From the NCBI GenBank assembly GCA_003162415.1, contig PMOL01000019.1:124001-188000 (forward strand): 64,000 nucleotides of DNA, written 5' to 3'. Positions 7,259 through 14,490 of the stretch are shown piece after piece (within the stretch, counting starts at the first letter, position 1; every line of letters begins with the position of its first letter). A program made the position numbers and the translations under genes. A model generated the notes under the pieces. The model did not search any database. It worked only from the letters and a program-made list of their open reading frames with translations, and was not told the DNA's origin. Source of the DNA: Candidatus Dormiibacterota bacterium. GTDB lineage: Bacteria; Chloroflexota; Dormibacteria; Aeolococcales; Aeolococcaceae.

Positions 7259-7300
7259 GAGTCCACCCGCGCCGTGGACTGGCCTCGACGGGGTGGACTC
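7259..7300 (+). terminator. Putative terminator hairpin after the two-component pair
   Basis: GAGTCCACCC (7259–7268) and GGGTGGACTC (7291–7300) form a perfect 10-bp stem with a 22-base loop, 12 bases after the kinase stop. There is no T-tract, so it may act as a stabilising or factor-aided terminator. Confidence 0.5.
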
Positions 7301-7419
7301 GTTGGGAGGGGGTGGGGGACGGCGATCATTCGACCGCCGACCCATCGAGCTTAGTCACCCGTACCGGGCGTGTCAAATTAGCTGCTAGACAAGCTATACA
7401 GTCCTGTCGACATCATCGA

Positions 7420-7926
7420 TCAGGAATTCGCTTCGATGTAGCCCTCCGGGTCCTTGTCCTCGATGGTGATGCCACGCGCGCCGGCATGCTCGGTCTCGAA
7501 GCCCGAGAACGCGGATGCAAGTTCCTCCTGCTCGCCGCTCGAGGCAGCATCGTCGAACTCGATGAGCGGCCCTTTCTCCTCCTCGTCCATGTGCTCGGTG
7601 TTGGCGTGCTCGGTCGCGTTCACCGCCTTCCACCAGGCGTCGTCGCCGGCAGGGTGCCCTTCGGCGTCGCGGATTGCGTCGCGAATCTCGTTGTGATCCC
7701 TGATCGCATCCTTGGTGTCTTCGACGGCGTCGGAGTCATCGTTCAGCAGCCGCGGGTAGAAGAGGGTTTCCTCCGCCGCGGCATGCACCTCGAGGCGGGC
7801 GGACAGCGTCGCCCAGAGCGACGTCAGGGTAGCCGGATCGTCGCGTGCACCTTCCAACGCGGCGAACTGACTGCGGAACCAGATGTGATCCAGGCGAATA
7901 AGGTCGGTCACGCGGGTGGGCTGCAT
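7420..7926 (-). CDS. Hemerythrin HHE-domain protein
   Basis: The 168-residue protein carries the spaced His/Glu ligands of a hemerythrin-like four-helix bundle: IRLDHIWF, EVHAAAEETLFYP, DHNEIRD and EHANTEHMDEEEKGP. Such proteins bind a di-iron centre and sense or carry O2, NO or act in oxidative and nitrosative stress. The ATG at 7926 has AAAGGAG six bases upstream; an ATG at 7941 lacks this. The C-terminal tail (EDKDPEGYIEANS) is acidic. The perfect dyad at 7992–8008 lies 66 bases upstream of the start, so the gene is probably in the same regulon as the GAF sensor. Confidence 0.92.
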   Translation of the reverse strand: MQPTRVTDLIRLDHIWFRSQFAALEGARDDPATLTSLWATLSARLEVHAAAEETLFYPRLLNDDSDAVEDTKDAIRDHNEIRDAIRDAEGHPAGDDAWWKAVNATEHANTEHMDEEEKGPLIEFDDAASSGEQEELASAFSGFETEHAGARGITIEDKDPEGYIEANS

Positions 7927-7991
7927 GAGTCTCCTTTCCACTCATTTTGCGAGCGGCGCTCAGCTGGGAACCGTGAAGACGCTGGATTGCC

Positions 7992-8008
7992 TGATAGCGA
8001 CAATATCA
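7992..8008. promoter_or_regulatory. Inverted-repeat operator TGATA-N7-TATCA (site 2)
   Basis: The site reads TGATAGCGACAATATCA, a perfect 5-bp inverted repeat with a 7-bp spacer, differing from the 949 site at one position. It lies between the hemerythrin gene (minus) and a small acidic gene (plus, 8052), so one operator could control both. On the minus strand the spacer holds TATTGT, a possible -10 element. Confidence 0.6.
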
Positions 8009-8051
8009 GATAGAGCACCACAATGATGTGCAGGTAGTGCACACTCGACCG

Positions 8052-8201
8052 ATGAACATCCCCCAGACACCGCCGGCGTCGCCGACCGTGCCCGATCCTG
8101 AGGCCGAGCCGGAGATCACCAACCCGACCCCGGATGAGCCAGAAGTACCGGATCCCGATGAGTCAGCGAACAGGCCCGCCACCAGCCCGGACCAGGGATA
8201 G
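8052..8201 (+). CDS. Small acidic proline-rich protein
   Basis: The 49-residue frame (MNIPQTPPASPTVPDPEAEP, then repeated NPTPDEPEVPDPDE) is almost entirely Pro, Glu, Asp and Thr and must be disordered. It begins at ATG 8052, 44 bases from the 7992–8008 operator, divergent from the hemerythrin gene. No family is recognised. Its composition could simply reflect a GC-rich frame, but the clean start after the operator supports a real gene. Confidence 0.4.
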   Translation: MNIPQTPPASPTVPDPEAEPEITNPTPDEPEVPDPDESANRPATSPDQG

Positions 8202-8243
8202 CCTCCAGCCACGCGGGCCGGCCGGCTTCAGGAAACGGAGCGG

Positions 8244-8462
8244 TCAGAGTGCCCCGAGCCGCGGCCGGATTCCGGTGGCGGTGCCGGCATTTCGGGCGGG
8301 AACGCCATCGATGTGTGCCGACTGCCACTTTCCCGGCGCGAAGATACCGACGGCGGTCCCGCCATTGCTGTCCCGGATGATCAGATGGCCGTCGGTGACC
8401 TCGATGTACTTGCCGATCTGATAGGCGTGCTTGTCGCCGCCGGGGTCCACCACGATCACCAT
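8244..8462 (-). CDS. Hypothetical small protein
   Basis: This is a 72-residue protein of unrecognised family. It has a mixed beta-strand pattern (MVIVVDPGGDKHAYQIGKYI, then GHLIIRDSNGGTAVGIFAPG) resembling a small beta-barrel. The tail is basic. It has no membrane segment. The ATG at 8462 lacks a strong ribosome-binding site. The coding character is good in this frame and poor on the opposite strand. Confidence 0.5.
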   Translation of the reverse strand: MVIVVDPGGDKHAYQIGKYIEVTDGHLIIRDSNGGTAVGIFAPGKWQSAHIDGVPARNAGTATGIRPRLGAL

Positions 8463-8562
8463 CGCTGCCTAGCTCTCACCACAATCGATCTCGCACGGGG
8501 GTGTGCGGCCGGAACATAGCACCGCGTGACGGCGTGCACACCGTCGCGCACTCGATCGTCGC

Positions 8563-10404
8563 TCAGACGTCGAGGTTCTTTCGCAGGAAGGCGAGCATCC
8601 GAGGTGAGGCGTCCAGCCGATTCGCCCGCTTGGCGAGGCCGTGTCCTTCATCGTCATAGATAAGGAGCTCGCTCTCGACGCCCCGGGCGACGAGTGAACC
8701 GTGGAGCTGGCGCGCCTCGCTCACCGGGACTCGGGGATCGTTGGCACCGTGAATCAGCATGAGCGGCGCGCGAATTTGATCCACATAAGTCATCGGCGAT
8801 GCCTCGATGAGAAAGTCTCGGTCGGTGTCGAGGAATCCGTACTCCACCTCGCGAAAGCGGCGCCGGTAGGGCGATGTGTTCTCGAGGAATGTGAGCAGGC
8901 TGCTGATGCCGACCGTGGCGATGCCCGCAGCCCACAGGCTCGGGTAGAAGGCCAGCGCGGCCAGCGTCATGTAGCCGCCGTATGACGCGCCGATCACCGC
9001 GACCCGTGACGCGTCGACACCGCGCTCCGCAAGGGATGCGTGCACAGCGGTGAGATCGCGGACCGAATCGAGCCGCAGCCGGCGGTCATCGAGCGAGATA
9101 AACCGGCGTCCCCAGCCGGCCGAGCCCCGAACGTTCGGCGCCACCACGGCGATGCCCTCGGCGACGAGCCGGATGATGAAAGGGTCGTAGCGGGGCGCGA
9201 ATCGTGCCTCTGGACCCCCGTGCACCACCATCACGACCGGGGGATTGTCCGCCACGGGTCGATACAGGAAGTACGTGATCGGTTCTCCGTCAAACGACGC
9301 GATCTCCTGGAGCTCGGGTGCCACCAGCTCGGCGGGGACGACCTGGTCCACCGGCAGCAGCGGCGCCGCGGTGCCCGGTTGACCGATGTCGATGCGCAGC
9401 GGGGTCATCGGCGTCGCCGTCGTCGTGTAGCTGAGCAGCGCGGTCGCCCCGTCGGGGGAGAGATATGGTCGGGGGACAAGGGGGAGGCCGAAACCCGTTC
9501 CCACGTCGGGCAATGGGATGTCTCGGATGTGCGCGAGGCTGGCGCCGTGGCGCAGTTGCAGGCGGGTGACCGCGTTCTCGGCATGGAAGACCAGGACGCT
9601 CTGCCCATCACTGCTCAGGCTTGCCTCGCTGTCCCACTCCGTCTCGAGAACGTAGCACCAGCTCGAGGTCCCCATGTCATAGCGTGCGATCGATGCGACG
9701 TCGCGACCGGCGTCGGTGCTGAACAGGAATGCCGACGAGTCGGGATACCACGTGGGCGCGACCGCGGCGCCCGGCCCATCGCGCGCCACGACGGTGCGCA
9801 CGTCGCCCGTCTCGAGGTCGACGAGCAGGAGGTCGTCGCTGATCGCGTACGAACCGTCAAGGCGCACCACGGCAAGCCAGCGCCCGTCGGGAGAGAACGA
9901 CTCAGCCCGGTTCCATCCACCCGCCAGCACGCAGCGGATCGCGCCGTCGGAGCGGTCGAGCACGTACACGTCAATGTCGATGCCGTTTCGCTTTGTCGAG
10001 GTGAAGGCGATGAGCCGACCGTCGCGGCTGACATCGCCGAGGTCGTGCTTGACGTTCTCCTCGACGACCAGGGGCCGCGGATCGCCACCATGTAGGTCCA
10101 CGAGCCAGAGCTGGTAGTTCTCGTTACCGCCACGATCGACAGCAACTACGACGTCGTCGGTCCCGGGCACGTAGCGAGCGGCGGACACGGGTTCGGTGAG
10201 AAACGTCAGCTGAACTCGGTCATCGCCCCGGGCACCGACACGGTACACCTGCATGCTGCCCGTGTCGTCGCAGCGGACAAGCAGCTCGGAACCATCCGCC
10301 GCGACGTCGGCGACCACCGAGCTCCGCGCCTCGATGAGGCGCGTGAGGAGATCGTCGGCCACCTTCGCATCTTGGCATCCCGGCAGGCGCCCATGCCGAA
10401 ACAC
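8563..10404 (-). CDS. S9-family prolyl oligopeptidase-like serine peptidase
   Basis: The 613-residue protein has an N-terminal beta-propeller with WD/TolB-like repeats (for example DVSRDGRLIAFTSTKRN, SFSPDGRWLAVVRLDGS) and a C-terminal alpha/beta-hydrolase domain from about residue 370. The catalytic triad is visible: S474 in GASYGGY, D556 in GANDPRV and H588 in DEGHGL. This is the dipeptidyl/acylaminoacyl peptidase layout, which cleaves short peptides. There is no signal peptide, so it is likely cytoplasmic. A GTG at 10362 (VADDLLTRL) is a possible truer start. It is a single-gene unit next to the LLM remnant. Confidence 0.93.
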   Translation of the reverse strand: MFRHGRLPGCQDAKVADDLLTRLIEARSSVVADVAADGSELLVRCDDTGSMQVYRVGARGDDRVQLTFLTEPVSAARYVPGTDDVVVAVDRGGNENYQLWLVDLHGGDPRPLVVEENVKHDLGDVSRDGRLIAFTSTKRNGIDIDVYVLDRSDGAIRCVLAGGWNRAESFSPDGRWLAVVRLDGSYAISDDLLLVDLETGDVRTVVARDGPGAAVAPTWYPDSSAFLFSTDAGRDVASIARYDMGTSSWCYVLETEWDSEASLSSDGQSVLVFHAENAVTRLQLRHGASLAHIRDIPLPDVGTGFGLPLVPRPYLSPDGATALLSYTTTATPMTPLRIDIGQPGTAAPLLPVDQVVPAELVAPELQEIASFDGEPITYFLYRPVADNPPVVMVVHGGPEARFAPRYDPFIIRLVAEGIAVVAPNVRGSAGWGRRFISLDDRRLRLDSVRDLTAVHASLAERGVDASRVAVIGASYGGYMTLAALAFYPSLWAAGIATVGISSLLTFLENTSPYRRRFREVEYGFLDTDRDFLIEASPMTYVDQIRAPLMLIHGANDPRVPVSEARQLHGSLVARGVESELLIYDDEGHGLAKRANRLDASPRMLAFLRKNLDV

Positions 10405-10468
10405 TTCCGCGGCGGTACTTGCGGCGTCAGACGCATTGCGTCGCGACGTTCACGGTCAGCGTCGCGGG

Positions 10469-10738
10469 CTACGCGATGGCGGCAAGTACGGGCTCGACGA
10501 TTTCCTCTGCGAGCCACTGCGCACGATTTGAAGCCGGGATGGGAGGAACCGGCGCCAGCACCAGGTGAGTCGCGCCCGCCGCGATGAACTCCCGCAGCAG
10601 TTCACGCGTGCCCGCGGGTCCCAGGACGCTTGGCAATGCCTGGCCCGGTGCGGCCGGAGAGGCTTCACGGTCGGTCCCGGTTACGAGGAATTGCACCGAT
10701 CGGACGATGGTCGCCGGGTCGCGACCAACGATCTCAGC
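10469..10738 (-). pseudogene. C-terminal remnant of a luciferase-like (LLM) flavin/F420 oxidoreductase
   Basis: Ninety codons on the minus strand read AEIVGRDPATIVRSVQF, then GTRELLREFIAAGATHLVLA and QWLAEEIVEPVLAAIA before a stop. This is the typical C-terminal end of bacterial luciferase-like oxidoreductases (A-x-x-GRDP-x-x-I-x-RSV, then a final helix). Homology ends abruptly near 10738, where the plus-strand S53 protease begins to match. The flavin-binding N-terminal two thirds and the start are missing. Confidence 0.65.
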
Positions 10739-10744
10739 GCGGGA

Positions 10745-12244
10745 TTGGCGTCGGTGGCAGCCCCGAAGGCCGCCACGCCCACCCAGGAGCCGCCGCCACC
10801 AGCCGCATTCAAGAACCCGCAGCCATGCTCGGCGTACTTCGGTCAGAAGGTCGACACCACCGATAGCGCGTCGCTCTACAAGCCGTTCACGGCTCCGCAG
10901 CCGTACGACATCTGCGGTTACAAGCCCGCTCAGCTCGAGGGAGCCTACGGTCTTTCGAGCAGCATCGCGAGCGGCAACAACGGGCACGGCGTCAAGATCG
11001 CGATCGTCGACGCGTACGACTCGCCGACACTGCTCGCTGACGCGCAGCAGTACTTCAACCTGAACGACCCGTCCATTGCGCTGCCCAAGACCCAGTTCAC
11101 CAACATCAAGCCGTCGTCGGTGGGGAATGAAGCCGTTTGCGGTGCCAGCGGTTGGTACGCTGAGCAGGCGCTGGACGTCGAGTCCTCGCACACCATGGCG
11201 CCCGGTGCGCACATCGTCTTCGTGGGCGCGGTGGACTGCTTCGATGCCAGCCTCCTGGCCGCTGTGAACACCGCAATCTCGAGCGGCGCATCAGTGGTCA
11301 GCGACTCGTGGGGCGACACCCTCGGGGATCTGCTCGTCGACGCGGCGACCAAGGCCGCGTTCGACAACACGTTCCTCCTCGCGGACACGACCGGGGTCAG
11401 CGTGCTGTTCTCGAGCGGCGACTCGGGAGACAACTTCGCCGATTTCGGCATGACCGTTCCTGACTATCCACCCACCAGCCCATTGGTGACCGCGGTCGGC
11501 GGCACCTCGCTAGAGGTCGGCAAGTCGAACACTCGGCTTGCTGAGTACGGCTGGTCGACGGCCAAGCAAACGCTCTGCGAAGGCACCACCACCAACTGCG
11601 GTTCCGCGACCACGCCGCTCGGCGCGCTCGCGTGGCAGGCCGGCGGTGGCGCTGGAACCAGCTTCACCTACCTTCAGCCTTCCTACCAGGCAGGCGTCGT
11701 ACCGGCTGCACTCGCGCTCCGGAATCAGAACCTGTTCGGGCCGACGCCCCTTCGCGTCGTCCCCGACATCTCGATGGATGCCGATGCATCGACCGGAATG
11801 CTGATCGGACTCACCCAGACCTTCCCGGACGGTAGCGTGCGCTACTCGCAGTTCAAGGAAGGCGGCACGAGCCTCGCCTCGCCGCTGCTCGCCAGTGTCG
11901 TCGCTGACGCCGACCAGGCTGCCGGCGGCTCGATCGGATTCCTCAACCCGACCCTGTACGCGGTGGCCGTGAGCCACCCGTCCGCGTTCAATGACATCGT
12001 GCCGGCAGCCAACCCGAACGCAACCGCTGTGATCCGGGTCGACTTCCTCAACACGGTGAACAAGGACAGCGGGTATGTCGTGAGCCTTCGGGCGATCGAC
12101 TACCAGGGCACGGAGACCTACTGTGACGGCACGGGCAACTGTGCGTCGCGGCTGGTCACCGTGAACACCGCGCCAGGATTCGACGGCATGACCGGCATCG
12201 GCACGGTCAGCTCGAAGTTCATCCACTGGATGGCGACCGCCTGA
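10745..12244 (+). CDS. S53 sedolisin-type peptidase with truncated N-terminus
   Basis: The catalytic domain begins near NPQPCSAYFGQKVDTTD. Key sedolisin motifs are visible: the Glu/Asp pair in WYAEQALDVESSH, the SDSWGD strand with the oxyanion Asp, and the nucleophile Ser in GGTSLASP. Sedolisins are secreted, acid-active endopeptidases with a signal peptide and usually a large pro-domain. Here only a short stretch (GLASVAAPKAATPTQEPPPP) precedes the domain; it looks like the end of a signal peptide whose start is gone. Upstream the frame stays open to 10565, but that part is the antisense of the LLM remnant. The TTG at 10745 is a nominal start. Export is doubtful unless the real start is further upstream. 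Confidence 0.85.
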   Translation: MASVAAPKAATPTQEPPPPAAFKNPQPCSAYFGQKVDTTDSASLYKPFTAPQPYDICGYKPAQLEGAYGLSSSIASGNNGHGVKIAIVDAYDSPTLLADAQQYFNLNDPSIALPKTQFTNIKPSSVGNEAVCGASGWYAEQALDVESSHTMAPGAHIVFVGAVDCFDASLLAAVNTAISSGASVVSDSWGDTLGDLLVDAATKAAFDNTFLLADTTGVSVLFSSGDSGDNFADFGMTVPDYPPTSPLVTAVGGTSLEVGKSNTRLAEYGWSTAKQTLCEGTTTNCGSATTPLGALAWQAGGGAGTSFTYLQPSYQAGVVPAALALRNQNLFGPTPLRVVPDISMDADASTGMLIGLTQTFPDGSVRYSQFKEGGTSLASPLLASVVADADQAAGGSIGFLNPTLYAVAVSHPSAFNDIVPAANPNATAVIRVDFLNTVNKDSGYVVSLRAIDYQGTETYCDGTGNCASRLVTVNTAPGFDGMTGIGTVSSKFIHWMATA

Positions 12245-12265
12245 CGCCGTTCTGACCGTCTGACC

Positions 12266-12296
12266 AAGGGGCGCCGGGCAACCGGCGCCCCTTTTC
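12266..12296 (+). terminator. Intrinsic terminator after the S53 gene
   Basis: GGGGCGCCGG (12268–12277) pairs with CCGGCGCCCC (12282–12291) around a GCAA tetraloop and is followed by TTTT. It is a strong Rho-independent terminator 24 bases after the stop codon. Confidence 0.88.
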
Positions 12297-12332
12297 GCTC
12301 TCCACGTCCGCTCGGTCGGCCATGATCTCTCC

Positions 12333-13091
12333 GTGGATGAGCTGCGCCGGCCGATCACGATTGTCACGGGCGCTGGGAGGGGGATCGGCGCTTCGGCTGC
12401 CCTCCACCTCGCCCGGAGCGGTCACGACGTCGTCGTCAACTACCTCCGGGATCACGCGGCGGCGCGACAGGTTGTCGACGCGGTGCAAACAACCGGTGCG
12501 CGAGCGGTCGCAATCCAGGCCGATGTCACGCTCGAAGATGATGTGACGCGGTTGTTTGCCACGACGCACGACACGTTCGGACGGGTCGACTGCCTGGTCA
12601 ACAACGCCGGGGCAACGCTCCACATTGGTGACCTGGCTGACACGCCGGTTGCGACCATACGAGCGGTCATCGACGCCAACCTGTTGAGCGCAATTCTGTG
12701 CTCACGCCGCGCCTCGCAGCTGATGTCCACACGGCGCGGCGGGTCAGGTGGTGCGATCGTCAACGTCTCATCCGCTGCCGCGACGCTCGGCAGCGCGCAC
12801 GAATACGTCCACTACGCCGCCGCGAAGGCCGGTGTCGACGCACTGACGATCGGTCTCGCGAAAGAGCTTGCCGGCGAAGGCATCCGCGTCAACGCTGTCG
12901 CGCCCGGGGTCGCGCGCACCGGTATCCACGAGGCTGCTGGCGCCCCGGACCGTGCCGACCAGGTGGCGTCACGTATTCCGCTCGGCCGCCCCGCGGAGCC
13001 GCTCGAGATCGCCGTTGCGATCGCGTGGTTGCTCGGTCCCGAGGCGACCTACGTGACCGGCGCAGTCCTGCGCGTTGCCGGAGGGATATAG
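12333..13091 (+). CDS. SDR-family oxidoreductase (FabG-like)
   Basis: The 252-residue protein is a classical short-chain dehydrogenase. The NAD(P)-binding motif is TGAGRGIG (residues 12–19) and NNAG follows near 90. The catalytic Ser is in VNVSSAAA, and the YxxxK motif is YAAAK. It should oxidise or reduce a hydroxyl/keto substrate; the Arg after the glycine motif and in strand 2 (NYLRD) hints at NADP. The GTG start at 12333 follows the terminator of the S53 gene, so it begins a new unit. It ends 21 bases before the S12 hydrolase and may be co-transcribed with it. The substrate is unknown. Confidence 0.92.
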   Translation: MDELRRPITIVTGAGRGIGASAALHLARSGHDVVVNYLRDHAAARQVVDAVQTTGARAVAIQADVTLEDDVTRLFATTHDTFGRVDCLVNNAGATLHIGDLADTPVATIRAVIDANLLSAILCSRRASQLMSTRRGGSGGAIVNVSSAAATLGSAHEYVHYAAAKAGVDALTIGLAKELAGEGIRVNAVAPGVARTGIHEAAGAPDRADQVASRIPLGRPAEPLEIAVAIAWLLGPEATYVTGAVLRVAGGI

Positions 13092-13112
13092 CGACGCGCT
13101 AGGCTTCCCGCG

Positions 13113-14471
13113 GTGGAAATCGCGCCTCGCCAACTTGCCGATGCGGCTGAGGTTGCCCGCCGTTGGATCCGCTTTCAGGCGATGCTCTGGGACATCCCCG
13201 GAATCTCATTCGGTATGAGCCACCGCGGGCGCGTCGTGATGCTCGACGCGAAAGGCAACTCCGATCTCGCGACGCGGCGGCCGGCGACGGCGGACACAAC
13301 GAGCTACCGGTGCGCGTCGATCACGAAGACAATGACTGCGACCCTGGTGATGCAGCAGGTCGAGAAGGGACGGATGCGCCTCGACGCGCCGATCACCACC
13401 TATCTGAGCTGGACGAGACGGCTACCCGACGCCCGCGACATCAGCATCCGTCACCTGCTCATCCATGGCGGCGGCGTGATCCGCGACGGCTCGAATCGCT
13501 GGGGCGATGATGACTTTCCGGATCGAGACGCGGTGCGCAGGGAAGTCCGCCAGCAGCTCACGTTCGCCGAGCCCGCGACGACCTTCCGCTACTCGAACAT
13601 CGCATATGTGCTCCTGGGCGAAGCCCTCGAGACGGTCACCGGCAGGCCGTTCGATGCGCTGCTGCAACGGGATGTTCTCGGCAGGCTCGGCCTTAGAGGA
13701 AGTGCGCCCTCGCTGACGCCGCGCGTCAGGAGAACGCTTGCAACCGGCTACTACCCCCGACGTCCGGGCGAGGAGCCTCGCCCGGCGCGCCACGCAGAAG
13801 CGCGCGCGTTCGCGCCCGCGGGTGGCCTGGTCTCGACGGTGCCGGACCTGCTCGCCTACCAGCAGGCTCATTTCCCGGATGGGGGGGACCTGATCTCAGA
13901 CCTGTCGCGCCGCGAGATGCAGCGAACCCAGTGGCAGCGATCCGAGGAACCGAATCACGGGCTGGGCTGGATGATCTGGCACGTCGATGGGATCACCATT
14001 CGTGGGCACAGCGGTGGCTTCCCGGGGTTCACGACGAAGGTTGGCTTCTCGCCGGAGTGGAGTCTTGCCGCAGCGGTCCTCAACAACACGAACAGCCCCG
14101 TACCGGCGATGGCGCTCGATGCGATATTCCACAGCGTCGCCTGGGTGGTACGCCGATGGTCCGACGCGGCCGAAACGGCGAGCGGACACACGCGAGCCAG
14201 CCTGGGCCGTTTCGCCGGACACTACCGCGGGGACATCGGCGAGCTGACCATCGTGCGCATCAACCGATCCCTCTATCTGCTCGACCCGGAGATGACCATG
14301 CCCCTCGCGGCGGCAGCGCGCTTACTGCCGGAGGGCGCGCGGCGATTCACCATCGTCGAAGGTGACGACTATGGTCATTTCGGCGAAGAGGTGAGCTTCA
14401 CGCTGGACGCGTCGGGCGGATCCACGTCGATGCGATACGGACCTCACACGCTGCAACGGGCCGACGTCTAA
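13113..14471 (+). CDS. Serine hydrolase, beta-lactamase/S12 class C family
   Basis: The 452-residue protein has the three S12 motifs: SxxK at S69–K72 (SITK), YxN at Y160–N162 (YSN), and HxG in the RGHSGGFPGF strand. These place it with class C beta-lactamase-like esterases and D-Ala peptidases. A C-terminal domain of about 100 residues follows the catalytic part, as in many S12 esterases. There is no obvious signal peptide, which argues for a cytoplasmic esterase over a cell-wall enzyme. It starts with GTG and probably shares a transcript with the SDR gene. Confidence 0.9.
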   Translation: MEIAPRQLADAAEVARRWIRFQAMLWDIPGISFGMSHRGRVVMLDAKGNSDLATRRPATADTTSYRCASITKTMTATLVMQQVEKGRMRLDAPITTYLSWTRRLPDARDISIRHLLIHGGGVIRDGSNRWGDDDFPDRDAVRREVRQQLTFAEPATTFRYSNIAYVLLGEALETVTGRPFDALLQRDVLGRLGLRGSAPSLTPRVRRTLATGYYPRRPGEEPRPARHAEARAFAPAGGLVSTVPDLLAYQQAHFPDGGDLISDLSRREMQRTQWQRSEEPNHGLGWMIWHVDGITIRGHSGGFPGFTTKVGFSPEWSLAAAVLNNTNSPVPAMALDAIFHSVAWVVRRWSDAAETASGHTRASLGRFAGHYRGDIGELTIVRINRSLYLLDPEMTMPLAAAARLLPEGARRFTIVEGDDYGHFGEEVSFTLDASGGSTSMRYGPHTLQRADV

Positions 14472-14490
14472 GAGCATTTCTCGACGAGGG

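Noticed and set aside
10857..10870. GATAGCGCG inside the S53 gene as another operator
   Set aside because: It lies in coding sequence and lacks a second arm.
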